Assembly: GCF_947623445.1 (NCBI RefSeq)
Contig: NC_135248.1
Span: 310,001 to 374,000, forward strand
DNA: 64,000 bases
Reading direction: 5' to 3'
From: Clavelina lepadiformis
Lineage: Eukaryota; Chordata; Ascidiacea; Aplousobranchia; Clavelinidae
Of this stretch, positions 1 to 8,646 are shown piece after piece. Position numbers and translations under genes: made by a program. The notes under the pieces were generated by a model. It was not told the origin of the DNA. It worked only from the letters and a program-made list of their open reading frames with translations, and searched no databases. The stretch's first letter is position 1. Every line of letters begins with the position of its first letter.

Positions 1-557
1 ACTAGACACCAAATATGGAAATTTAGAAACAGCTGCTTGTATGAAAAAAAGATATTTTCCCCAGACATCTTGACTAAAAACATAAAAAGAGCATTAGACT
101 ATCGACTCAAACAAAACCCAGGCCCCACCCCTGCTCATACTTCCAGTTGAGACACGTCGTGCAATTTGTTTTTGAGCATGTTTCGCAATATGTTATTATT
201 ATTATAACCTTTTCCACCTCGTAGTGTTTGTTATCTTGTTCTCTGGAAACTTGACATTGACTTGGACGTATTGTAATTCTCTGTCTTAACGCGAAAAACC
301 TCTTTCAAAGTTTTGATAGAGTTATCCAGTGTATTAAGTTTACATGTTGTTGACAGGCAATTTTTGTTAAATGATGCAGTGATTTTCTTATTGAGAAATA
401 CCCTTTTCACCGTGTTCATCGAAGTCAACTTTGGAATTTTCGTACTATCAAAGTGTGTATTTTTTGCTTTTGCGTTTTTATTATTTTGTTGTTTTTCTTG
501 TTTGTATGATTAGCGTCATGCAATAAAAAATCATAAATCAAAAAAAAAAAAAAAAAA
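1..557 (+). mobile_element. 3' end of a LINE-type retrotransposon with poly(A) tail
   Basis: The first 150 bases are open from base 1 to a TGA at 148-150 and read as the C-terminal end of a reverse-transcriptase polyprotein (a W-K-F-R-N motif followed by a basic helix). This is what the tail of many non-LTR retrotransposon ORF2 proteins looks like. About 390 bases of AT-rich 3' UTR follow, then an AATAAA near 523 and a run of about 18 A at 540-557, so the element ends as a reverse-transcribed mRNA would. The 5' part lies outside the window. Family assignment is not possible from this tail; the retroposon call rests on the ORF end plus the signal-and-poly(A) arrangement. Confidence 0.5.
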
Positions 558-1079
558 TAGACTTTTTCTTTTCGGCCTCATCTGCTCTTTTGCCTCCTCC
601 GTCAATGGTTTGTAGATACGCGGCGAAATTTCGGAGGCAGGCGCTCCTTGTAAAAGTGGGGCTGCTTGGTTCAGGCGAATGATCAGACAATAGGCCTAAG
701 TGTTATCATAATAAGCTTACACACACAAGTAAAAGCGCAGCATGTTCTGAAGCTTTTCTTCTCTTCAAACATTGCTACATAATTATCTAGACAAGCAATT
801 ACCTTTGCCGTATTTTCACGTCGCCTGCCATCTAGCGACCTCACCAGTTCCTGCACCCGTTCGCCATCCAACTTGTGCTTGGCACCTTTCAGGTGTTTGA
901 CTAGAAATTTGACGAACTAACCGCATAAGGGGAACTTTTGCTTTCCTTCACTGGTCAGCTGGTTGTAGGTAATTTGGTGAACGTTGCGGCAATGTCGATC
1001 AACGTTAATCACCATTTTTATGCAGATCCTTAAAAACATAAAAATCACAAAAAACTAGGAAATAATGTCTCTAGGGCAA
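558..1079. other. No gene recognised
   Basis: Nothing was found here beyond ordinary mixed sequence following the poly(A) tail. Short open frames lack any recognisable domain. Confidence 0.5.
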
Positions 1080-2203
1080 CTAAATAAGACCATTCCTGCA
1101 GTATTTTGCTTTTCTTTTGGGATAATTTTTTTCCCCTTGCACATCCTCTGCCCCACTCTTGCTTGCTTCAACCACCATCTCGTCTTCTTTTCTCTCCGAC
1201 ACTTCTTGCCCTGCTGCCTCTTCCTTCTCTTCTTCTGATTCCCGTTCGATACTTTTCTTTTCGCTTTCATCATAAAACAAAGCATTTTAAGTCATCACAG
1301 TTTACATAGAGCATGGTAATTTTTAAAATATCGCATAAGTTCAAGCCATGTTACTCACAGACTAACTGTCGTTGCGTTCTAGCATTACTGACGCCACTAT
1401 TTCTTGGGCAGCCACGACTTCGGACGTTGAGTCGGCGAGGCTCCTAAAACAGCAGACATGGAACAACTTACCAATTAATGCAAAAAATATTAAAAAAAAT
1501 TAAAATGCAACTCAAATTCGGTTTCTATACATAAAAAAAAACAATTTGAATGCTAACATTAAGTGGCTTACTTATAATCAAGATGTAATTCCTGGCCAAC
1601 CTCGCCCATACTTTCGATTGTGCTTTAGGCGAAATTAGACCTCTGTAGGTCTTTATCTTTAATTGAATATTTGCGGCCCTCTTGAACTGAGCTGCAAAAG
1701 AAACATTTTCTCCTTTTTCCGCTACTAACTGGCACACACTTTACGAAAAAATCTTTACGAATTTGTGTCAAGAACAGAGATATAAATTCGCCACCTCCGG
1801 CCAACTTCAACCCTCGCTGCATCCTTTTTTCCGCAAACTACTTTGCTCATTTATGGGGAAAATTATTTCAAATTTCTTTTCCGTTGAACCGGACAAGGTT
1901 GTCCAGCCCTTCCTTCAACCAGCCAGGCATAACAATTGTTGCATCCCCATATTTTGCGAATGTTTTGTGATCTTGCACCTGCATTAAAAACATCACTTTT
2001 TTAATAATTTTCTACATGAAAGGAGAATGTGGTGACTTACCCGAATAATCCAACGTCCTTTCCTGGTCCGGCAGCTATGGTTAAGTTCTTCCACGAGCAT
2101 GTTGCGGACCGCACTTGTCCGCTGCGAGTTTTTGGTTATCTGATAGGCCATGAGGATTTCCCCATGGTCCTTCTCACCTCCGCTCCGGGATCGTTTTCCC
2201 AGA
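1080..2203 (-). CDS. Putative multi-exon gene, product not recognised, possibly decayed
   Basis: Several blocks on the minus strand look like exons. One runs 2203 to 2041 with an acceptor at its start and a strong GTAAGT donor, reading ...KGRWIIR in phase 0. The next begins just after a TTTTTAATGCAG acceptor near 1986 and continues in phase as VQDHKTFAKYG...GWLKEGL. Further blocks lie near 1741-1815 and 1570-1700 (acceptor TTTCTTTTGCAG), near 1380-1442, and an acidic Glu/Lys-rich tail at about 1080-1280. The first two exons join cleanly. Downstream I had to choose between acceptors, and one choice runs into a TAA near 1629, so this may be a pseudogene or my model may be wrong. The protein is not one I recognise and no function is proposed. 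Confidence 0.3.
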
Positions 2204-2505
2204 CTGCATGTTTGTAGAATATAGTGAGTTACTGTATCAACGAAAAATGAAACAATCAATATTAGATTTGTTTAATATCTTGCAGCCTACAACCGATAAT
2301 TTAAAACAGGAGCTAGGCCTACAGTATGCTAAAACAGAGCAACGAACTGAACAGTACCTCACTCCACGTGCGTTGCTGAGAAGTGAAGGTCAGTCTGAGA
2401 AGTGAACTGGGTTGATTGCATTTCATGCTTGAGTGATCACATGCGAATTTATAAAATCTTTAAGATTTGGAAAGGGAATTATCTACACAGCATACCATGC
2501 AAAAT

Positions 2506-2856
2506 TTAAAATTTGCTTGCCTGCCATAATTTTCCAAAAACAACAAATACAATTTTACGTTTATCCGGTTCATACAGCTTTAGGTACCGAATTTCTTCAA
2601 GATTAAGAAGTTTTTCATGTAGATCCAGAACATTCTGTCTCGATTTGCAGGTAATATCGATTTTGCCACCTTTTTTCTTCACTAGGCCCACGAGATATTT
2701 TAAAGAAAAGTTAATCTTTTCAAAAATTTTACAAAGATCTTCCCTTTTGGTACCATAAGATACTCTAAACGTTAGGCAATTTGGCCTTGCATACTCCATA
2801 AGTCTTAACTTCTTCTTAACTTTGTCCGAATAAGAAACGGGTTTACTTTCTGCCAT
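2506..2856 (-). mobile_element. ORF1-like fragment of a retroelement (116 codons)
   Basis: This is a minus-strand open frame starting MAESKPVSYSDKVKKK. It reads as a small basic alpha/beta protein, with an RRM-like alternation (LTFRVSYG, then a helix, then GGKIDITCKS). Such N-terminal segments are common in ORF1/Gag-like proteins of invertebrate retroelements. No zinc knuckle or second ORF follows before it stops at 2506, so it would be a truncated copy. A small host protein cannot be excluded. Confidence 0.3.
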
Positions 2857-3004
2857 AACTTTCGATGATTCAAAGCACTCAGGTGCAAATATTTAACTAT
2901 GTAAGCCCGGGGAATGGGTGGCTAACCAAAAATATTAAACCAGATTTCCACGAGGTTGCTTAACTTCCGAGTTCCAACGAGATCGGGACATGATTTCATT
3001 TCCG

Positions 3005-3086
3005 CATTGTCGGCAAGATTCGAAACTACGCGGGCAGATCATAGCAGATTTCGAATCTGTCGCCTTAACCACTCGGCCACGACAAC
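3005..3086 (-). tRNA. tRNA-Ser (anticodon CGA), copy 1
   Basis: It is full length at 82 nt. The 5' acceptor strand GTTGTCG pairs with CGACAAT. The A-box TGGCCGAGTGGTTAAGGC is intact and a long variable arm is present, as in class II serine tRNAs. The anticodon loop reads TTCGAAA (CGA, codon UCG). The T-stem has one mismatch caused by a T change beside the T-loop. The next copy follows after a spacer of only about 21 bp. Confidence 0.7.
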
Positions 3087-3107
3087 TGTGACATAATTTC
3101 AATTCCG

Positions 3108-3189
3108 CGTTGTCAGCTCGATTCGAACCTAAGTGGGCAGAGTCCAGCAGACTTCTAGTCTCTCGTCTTAACCACTCGGCCACGACAAC
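3108..3189 (-). tRNA. tRNA-Ser (anticodon AGA), copy 2
   Basis: It is full length with a good A-box. The anticodon loop reads CTAGAAG, giving AGA, the usual major serine anticodon. Two pairs at the outer end of the anticodon stem are mismatched, and the T-arm region is diverged, so activity is uncertain. Confidence 0.5.
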
Positions 3190-3264
3190 TGTGCTTAATG
3201 TTTAATGCAAATAGATAAAATCGCACTTTCGCAAATCACTTATGGAAACATGATTTCAATTCCG

Positions 3265-3346
3265 CATTGTCGGCGGGATTCGAACCTACGCCGGCAAGAG
3301 CCAGCAGATTTCGAATCTGTCGCCTTAACCACTCGGCCACGACAAC
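3265..3346 (-). tRNA. tRNA-Ser (anticodon CGA), copy 3
   Basis: It is full length with the acceptor stem closed by GTTGTCG/CGACAAT. A- and B-boxes are intact (GGTTCGAATC in the T-arm), the variable arm is long, and the loop is TTCGAAA. The 27-43 pair is A-C, as in most CGA copies of this array. Confidence 0.75.
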
Positions 3347-3422
3347 TGTGCTTAATGTGCAATGCAAATAGATAAAATCGCACTCTTCTCGAATCACTTG
3401 TGAAAACATGATTTCATTTCGG

Positions 3423-3504
3423 CATTGTCGGCAAGATTCGAACCTACGCCGGCAAGACCCAGCAGATTTCGAACCTGTCGCCTTAACCACTCGGCCACGA
3501 CAAC
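3423..3504 (-). tRNA. tRNA-Ser (anticodon CGA), copy 4
   Basis: Full length. The anticodon stem has a G-T wobble at its loop end (from an A to G change) and otherwise matches copy 3. A TTTT stretch about 20 nt beyond the 3' end could stop RNA polymerase III. Confidence 0.7.
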
Positions 3505-3580
3505 TGTGCTTAATGTGCAATGCAATTAGATAAAATGGCACTTTCCGCGAATCACTTATGGAAGCATGATTTCAATTCCG

Positions 3581-3662
3581 CGTTGTCGGCAGGTTTCGAA
3601 CCTACGCGGGCAGATCCCAACAGTTTTCAAGGCTATCGCCAGAACCACTCGGCCACGACAAC
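3581..3662 (-). tRNA. tRNA-Ser-like (anticodon TGA), copy 5
   Basis: The acceptor stem is a perfect 7-bp GTTGTCG/CGACAAC and the T-stem pairs well. The anticodon loop CTTGAAA gives TGA (codon UCA, still serine). However, there is a C-A mismatch at the loop end of the anticodon stem, and the D-loop is altered (GGTTCTGGC). It is probably a drifting copy. Confidence 0.5.
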
Positions 3663-3738
3663 TGTGCTTAATGTGCAATGCAATTAGATAAAATCGCACA
3701 TTCCGCGAATCACTTATGGAAGCATGATTTCAATTCCG

Positions 3739-3820
3739 CGTTGTCGGCAAGATTCGAACATACGCGGGCAGAGCCCAACAAATTTGTAATCTGTCGTCTT
3801 AACCACTCGGCCACGACAAC
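3739..3820 (-). tRNA. Serine-type tRNA with cysteine anticodon (ACA), copy 6
   Basis: The body is serine-type (long variable arm, perfect acceptor stem GTTGTCG/CGACAAC, G discriminator). The anticodon loop is TTACAAA, so the anticodon is ACA, reading UGU (Cys). The anticodon stem is fully paired, better than in the CGA copies. Because seryl-tRNA synthetase recognises the variable arm and not the anticodon, expression would be expected to put serine at Cys codons; that is inference from known SerRS recognition. Confidence 0.5.
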
Positions 3821-3896
3821 TGTGCTTAATGTTTAATGCAAATGAATGAAATGGCTTTTTTTGCAAATCACTTATGGAAGCATGATTTCAATTCCG

Positions 3897-3978
3897 CGTT
3901 GTCGGCAGGATTCGAACATACTCGGGCAGAGCCCAACAGATTTCAAGTGTATCGCCTTAACCACTCGGCCACGACATT
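3897..3978 (-). pseudogene. Serine tRNA-like copy 7 (anticodon TGA), acceptor damaged
   Basis: The 5' acceptor strand is changed (AATGTCG instead of GTTGTCG), which breaks the first pairs, and the anticodon stem has a C-C mismatch. The loop is CTTGAAA (TGA). Confidence 0.6.
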
Positions 3979-4054
3979 TGTGCTTAATGTGCAATGCAAA
4001 TAGAAAAAACCGCACTTTTCTCGAATCACTTATGAAAACATGATTTCAATTCCG

Positions 4055-4070
4055 CATTGTCGGCAAGATT
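4055..4070 (-). pseudogene. Truncated serine tRNA copy 8 (3' end only)
   Basis: Only the 3' acceptor strand and the start of the T-arm remain. The sequence then passes directly into the 10-bp minisatellite at 4071. The flanking spacer on the left is normal. Confidence 0.75.
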
Positions 4071-4190
4071 CTAGCGTAGTCGAGCGTAGTCGGGCGTAGT
4101 CGGGCGTAGTCGGGCGTAGTCGGGCGTAGTCGGGCGTAGTCGGGCGTAGTCGGGCGTAGGCGGGCGTAGTCGGGCGTAGTCCAGCGTAGT
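4071..4190. repeat. 10-bp minisatellite, array 1
   Basis: Twelve near-perfect copies of a decamer, CGTAGTCGGG in most units with CGAG and GGCG variants at the edges. It replaces the body of tRNA copy 8. The block 4186-4230 that closes it recurs after array 2. Confidence 0.95.
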
Positions 4191-4245
4191 CATGGAGACG
4201 AAACAGCACTTTTCGCAAATCACTTATGGAGTCATAAGCAAATCA

Positions 4246-4441
4246 CGTAGTCGGGCGTAGTCGGGCGTAGTCGGGCGTAGTCGGGCGTAGTCGGGCGTAG
4301 TCGGGCGTAGTCGAGCGTAGTCGAGCGTAGTCGAGCGTAGTCGAGCGTAGTCGAGCGTAGTCGAGCGTAGTCGAGCGTAGTCGAGCGTAGTCAAGCGTAG
4401 TCGAGCGTAGTCTAACGCAATCGAGCGCAGTCTAGCGTAGT
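4246..4441. repeat. 10-bp minisatellite, array 2
   Basis: About 19-20 copies of the same decamer. The first six read CGTAGTCGGG, then a block changes to CGTAGTCGAG, and the last few degenerate. It closes with the same ~45-bp segment (ATGGAGACGAAACAGCAC and on) as array 1, so one array-plus-flank probably duplicated from the other. Open frames across it come only from the decamer's composition. Confidence 0.95.
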
Positions 4442-4499
4442 CATGGAGACGAAACAGCACTTTTCGCAAATCACTTATGGAAGCATGATTTCAATTCCG

Positions 4500-4581
4500 C
4501 ATTGTCGGCAAGATTCGAACATACGCGGGCAGAGCACAACAAATTTGTAATCTGTCGTCTTAACCACTCGGCCACGGCAAC
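4500..4581 (-). tRNA. Serine-type tRNA with cysteine anticodon (ACA), copy 9
   Basis: It shares the TTACAAA anticodon loop with copy 6, showing that the variant was amplified with the array. The 5' acceptor strand has one change (GTTGCCG). The T-arm matches copy 6. Confidence 0.5.
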
Positions 4582-4656
4582 TGTGCTTAATGTTCAATGC
4601 AAATAGATAAAATCGCATTGTCGCAAATCACTTATGGAAGCGTTATTTTAATTCCA

Positions 4657-4738
4657 CGTTGTCAGCGGGATTCGAACCTACGCCGGCAAGACCCAGCAGA
4701 TTTCGAATCTGTCGCCTTAACCACTCGGCCACGACAAC
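4657..4738 (-). tRNA. tRNA-Ser (anticodon CGA), copy 10
   Basis: Full length with TTCGAAA loop and intact A- and B-boxes. The 3' acceptor strand carries one change (GCTGACAAC), so one acceptor pair is weakened. Confidence 0.65.
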
Positions 4739-4814
4739 TGTGCTTAATGTGCAATGCAAATAGATAAAATCGCAATTTTCTCGAATCACTTATGAAAACA
4801 TGATTTCAATTCCG

Positions 4815-4896
4815 CATTGTTGGCTAGATTCGAACATACGCGGGCAGAGCCAAGGAGATTTCGAATCTGTCGCCTTAACCACTCGGCCACGACAAC
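4815..4896 (-). tRNA. tRNA-Ser (anticodon CGA), copy 11
   Basis: Full length; the anticodon loop is intact. A change in the 3' acceptor strand (CAACAAT) gives one mismatch, and the T-stem reads GTATG/CTAGC. A TTTT lies about 20 nt past the 3' end. Confidence 0.6.
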
Positions 4897-4972
4897 TGTG
4901 CTTAATGTTCAATGCAAATGGATCAAATGGCTTTTTTTGCAAATCACTTATGGAAGCATGATTTCAATTCCG

Positions 4973-5054
4973 CGTTGTCGGCAGGATTCGAACATACGCG
5001 GGCAGAGCCCAACAGATTTGTAGTCTGTCTCCTTAACCACTCGGCCACGACAAC
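4973..5054 (-). tRNA. Serine-type tRNA with cysteine anticodon (ACA), copy 12
   Basis: The acceptor stem is a perfect 7 bp and the anticodon stem ACAGA/TCTGT is perfect. The loop CTACAAA gives anticodon ACA. It is structurally the best ACA copy in the array. One change lies at the base of the D-stem (GGTTAAGGA). Confidence 0.5.
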
Positions 5055-5130
5055 TGTGCTTAATGTGCAATGCAAATGGATGAAATGGCATTTTTCGCAA
5101 ATCACTTATGGAAACCTGATTTCAATTCCG

Positions 5131-5143
5131 CGTTGTCGGCAGG
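5131..5143 (-). pseudogene. Truncated serine tRNA copy 13 (3' end only)
   Basis: The array ends here: after the acceptor strand and the start of the T-arm the sequence switches into the TTAGGG-bearing satellite. Confidence 0.7.
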
Positions 5144-5906
5144 ATCTGGCAAAATGACTCCATTTCATAGAGGGGTTAGGGTTAGGGTGAAAGCGCGCAT
5201 TAAAGTTGAGGTTTTGCATCGTAGGAAGGAGCGTATGGAAAATTTGTTCATCGTGGAGCTGTTCTTTACTATCTAAAATAAATACAATACCGGTTTCTAA
5301 ATTTGTAGGGTTAGAACCTAATGTCCGGTCGCATCTGGCAAAATGATTCCAATTAATTGAGGGGTTAGGGTTAGGGGTGAAATCGCTTTTAAAATTGAGG
5401 GTTAACATCGTAGGAAATGGTGTCTGGACAAGTTCTCTATGGTGGAATTGTTGTCTACCAAATAAATTAAATACAATACCGGTTTCCAAATTTTCAGTGT
5501 TAGGACTTAATGACCGGTCGCATCTGGCAAAATGACTCCATTTAATTGAGGGGTTAGGGTTAGGGGTGAAATCGCTTTTAAAATTGAGGGTTAGCATCGT
5601 AGGAAATGGTGTCTGGACAAGTTCTGTATGGTGGAATTGTTCTCTACCAAATAAATTAAATACAATACCGGTTTCTAAATCTTCAGGGTTAGGACTTATT
5701 GACCAGCGGCATCTGGCAAAATGACTCCATTTCATAGAGGGGTTAGGGTTAGGGTGAAAGCGTGCATTAAAGTTGAGGTTTTGCATCGTAGGAAGGAGCG
5801 TATGGAAAAGTTGTTCATCGTGGAGCTGTTCTTTACGATCTAAAATAAATACAATACCGGTTTCTAAATTTGTAGGGTTAGAACCTAATGTCCGATTGCA
5901 TCTGGC
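5144..5906. repeat. ~188-bp satellite, four units in A-B-B-A order, with telomere-like TTAGGG motifs
   Basis: Units begin with ATCTGGCAAAATG at about 5144, 5332, 5520 and 5708, with a fifth start at about 5900 that is cut after some 15 bases. Each unit carries GGGGTTAGGGTTAGGG shortly after its start, and ACAATACCGGTTTC towards its end. Units 1 and 4 share variant sequence (AAAGTTGAGGTTTTGCATC), while units 2 and 3 share another (AAAATTGAGGGTTA). This indicates a higher-order duplication. A 226-codon minus-strand frame spans it because the unit happens to be open; it is not called as a gene. Confidence 0.85.
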
Positions 5907-5913
5907 AAAATGT

Positions 5914-6864
5914 TTCCAATTCCAATTCCCTGAAACAATTCACTCCGACCAGGGCCGAAATTGTGAAAGTATTCTTTTTCAAGAGCTCTCACGGTTAATG
6001 GGCTGCAAAAAGACAAGAACCAGTCCGTATCACGCAATGGGAAACGGTGGTGTGGAAAGAAACAATCAGACCATAATTGCGATTTTAAAAAATTACGTTC
6101 AGGTTAACCCAACTTCTTGGGATGATGCGCTCTCATCGGTTAGCGCTACTTACAATGCAAGTGTTCACTAGAAAACTGGAGTTTCTCCTCATTACTTGCT
6201 CACTGGAAGGAATCTTAGGTTGCGTGCAGATCTTGTTAGTAAGGCACCAATTTTTACCCCAAAATGTGAAGACATCCTTCATCTTCAAGATCGAATGAAA
6301 TTGGTTCACCAAACAGTTCAATCAAGGTTGGAACAACGTAGGTTTCAAATGAAGAAGCGTTACGACAAAAAGGCGTCTGACAATCAATATAAAGAAGGTG
6401 ATGCAGTCCTGTTGCGTGACGAAGCTCTTCAAAAAGATGAAACAAGAAAGTTTCACTTGCCTTATAAAGGCCCCTACGTTGTTAAAAAAGTTATTCCTCC
6501 TGTAAACTATTTGATAGAAAATCGCGAAGGTAAAACCTGTACTGTACATTTTAATCGACTAAAAAGAAGTTTTGGCAATTTTGACAGATTGATAAACAAT
6601 CCTATTTCAGAAGGTGTAAGCGAGAATGAAGGGCAAAATTCTCGCTCAACATATCCGACAAACAACCGCCATCACTTTCGTGCATGCTGCAGTCCGGAAC
6701 CGGAAATAACGTCTACTTATCAGCTGCGACCAGGGGTGTACATAGTGCCGGAAAATATTCAGAACGTAGTTCAGAATAACAGTTTAGTAAGCGATGATGT
6801 TCTACATTCTCCAAACCGTCCACAACGCATTAAACGTAGACCTTGTTTTTACCCAGATGTTTAA
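5914..6864 (+). pseudogene. Ty3/gypsy-type integrase fragment with one in-frame stop
   Basis: The frame reads the second half of a retroviral-type integrase. It contains an IHSDQG block (second catalytic Asp), SPYHAMGNGGVERNNQ (catalytic Glu region), then the basic C-terminal domain with a GPYVV motif typical of gypsy integrases, and a hydrophilic tail ending in TAA at 6862. A TAG at 6169-6171 interrupts it just after ATYNASVH; the same frame continues at once on the other side. Protease, reverse transcriptase, RNase H and the integrase zinc domain are missing. The 5' boundary abuts the satellite, so the element was truncated there. It is a dead remnant. Confidence 0.85.
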
Positions 6865-8095
6865 CCCTATTTTAACTAGGCTTGGCCTACCCCGCACACA
6901 GTCACAGCAAAACGTGGCGTACAGTTGCATTGTTTGTTGTAGAAACTTGAAATTTGGTGACTTTTCCTAAAAAATGTTCAGCTATCTTTCCATGTTTGTT
7001 TTATAAAGTTTGATTTTGTAGTTTTTGAGATATTGTCTAATTATGGAGATGTTCTTCATAATTTTGCTCTCTTCTGCTATCGTGAGCGCAAAGAAGCGTA
7101 TCGTTTTCGTTCAATCATTCACGCACAATTAACTCGATGACAGTTAGAGAACAACCACAATTTTGTGCCATTTGCCAGAACCGCTTGGAAGAAAAGAAAG
7201 AAGAGAAAGTTAAATTACTAGTTTATTTCATCAAAATCACACCGTAGAGCTCGAAAAAGTTGCCTGAAATTAGTTAAAATAAAAGATTAGTTGCTTGAAC
7301 ATACTTTTGTTTATTAACTTGAAAAGTGGGCTAAATAAAAGTTCCTGTTAGCTTGGAATACTTACCGTTGGTTTCAATCATAAATTAGTGCAAAGGTTAA
7401 TAATAACCGTGCAAATTTTTGGTATATGTATTTGTTCATAATGATCTTGTAGCGTTGTTAACTTCGATGGCCTAGTTTTTCACTATGTCACTCACCTGTA
7501 CGCTAGTCACGATTAAACATAAGTTTAGCCGTACACTTCAGCAATGCCATTGCTCAAGTGTAATATGGAATTAAAGATCTAGCAGTATGACTCCGCTTAG
7601 TGACTAACTTGGGACTAGACCATTTTGGTCATAATACCCCAAGTTGTTATAGTATCGTTTAACCACACCAGGATCAACACAGTTACCCTCAAAGAAGTAA
7701 AAACATTGAATTTATCATTTGTTTCCATAACAACTAACATTATTTAGTAACATGAAAGTCGGTGTCAGTACGTGAATTGGCAATGAAGTGACAAAATTGT
7801 GACTGCCAACTTGCATAAGCATAATTGACAAGAAAAAGTTGCCGACTGCTTACAGTAAACAGCGAATTTTATATGGCAAAATTGTGGACCGTATCGAAAT
7901 AATCATATGAAGCAGTTGTTCGCACTGTCAGTGGTCATATTAGATGGATTCTACGTAACAGTAGTTTAAATAATAGATTTAGAAATGTCTGACTAAGCTT
8001 CAGCCGCTACTGTTAAAATGAAATCTGAAATGAACCCACAGCAGTCAAACCTCAAAATTTTTAATAAAACCTTACATTCAAAAAGGGCGCACAAA
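6865..8095. other. Gene-poor; probable 3' flank of the gypsy fragment
   Basis: The first ~35 bases after the integrase stop (TTAACCCTAT... and AGGCTTGGCC...ACCCCGCACA) recur in inverted orientation at 24,420-24,478, so they belong to the retroelement and not to host DNA. No further open frame or RNA gene was recognised. Confidence 0.4.
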
Positions 8096-8102
8096 AATAT
8101 CC

Positions 8103-8172
8103 TTCAACAAGCAAGGAATGGTGCATTTGAAAAAAATTCAATGAAAACAGTTTGTGGCCGGTAATCTACAAA
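8103..8172 (+). repeat. Direct repeat, copy 1 (partner 8584-8646)
   Basis: About 65 bases, from AACAAGCAAGGAATG to GTGGCCGGTAATCTAC, recur about 480 bp further on with a few substitutions. It is a local duplication of unknown origin. Confidence 0.7.
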
Positions 8173-8583
8173 TCTACACACTTTGCAAGTGATGTGGACG
8201 CAATGCCATTACCATGATTGGATGTTCCAGTCGACAATTATGCATAAAGCTATTTGCACAGAGTTTTTTTGAGACAAATTTTCTTATTCTGCAGTCAGTA
8301 GGAGTCCTTAAATTCAAGTATAGGAGCAATATAGCAACAACGGTGCGTTATGAAGTAGAGTGAATACCATTACCATATCAATGTTAAAACTAGTGATGAG
8401 AATTAATAGTACTCAGTGCCGAGAATTGGCAAAATCGTACATTTTTTAATGATTAGAACCAAAAAGAAAGACCAAAACCACACTCAAAATGGAATAAAAC
8501 AAAAATAATAATAATACAAAATACAAATAATACAATAAATAATAATACAAAAATAAACACCAACAAATAAGGAAATTAATTTT
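8173..8583. other. Intergenic, low-complexity AATA-rich stretch
   Basis: An A/T-rich AATAATAC-type stretch at 8,500-8,570 generates a 144-codon minus-strand frame that looks compositional. No gene seen. Confidence 0.5.
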
Positions 8584-8646
8584 TAACAAGCAAGGAATGT
8601 TGCATCTGAAAAAATCAATGAAAACAGTTTGTGGCCGGTAATCTAC
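8584..8646 (+). repeat. Direct repeat, copy 2 (partner 8103-8172)
   Basis: Second copy of the ~65-bp local duplication, with a few mismatches and small length differences in the A-run. Confidence 0.7.

Larger units (their letters stand above)
2950..5150 (-). repeat. Tandem array of serine-tRNA units, 157-158 bp period
   Basis: Thirteen copies of an ~82-nt serine-type tRNA lie on the minus strand. Their 3' edges are at 3005, 3108, 3265, 3423, 3581, 3739, 3897, 4055, 4500, 4657, 4815, 4973 and 5131. Apart from a shortened first spacer (103) and the interval filled by minisatellites (445), the spacing is 157 or 158 every time. Each unit is tRNA plus a conserved ~76-bp spacer (consensus pieces TGTGCTTAATGTGCAATGC and CACTTATGGAAGCATG). 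The spacer is conserved along with the tRNA, so the array grew by unequal exchange of the whole unit and is not a set of independent retroposons. Eleven copies are full length; those at 4055 and 5131 are cut. Confidence 0.85.

Noticed and set aside
4224-4469. Repetitive open frame with a DYARLRPTTP motif
   Set aside because: It arises from the 10-bp minisatellite, whose 30-bp triple repeat happens to lack stops; no start context or conservation.
3005-5131. CRISPR-like regular spacing of repeats and spacers
   Set aside because: The repeats are folded serine tRNAs and the 'spacers' are all the same sequence, in a eukaryotic context.
5106-5786. 226-codon minus-strand frame
   Set aside because: It is the translation of tandem ~188-bp satellite units; the repeats in the protein mirror the DNA repeats.
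5144-5906. A true telomere
   Set aside because: TTAGGG occurs only two to three times per unit inside a longer satellite, with genes and elements on both sides.
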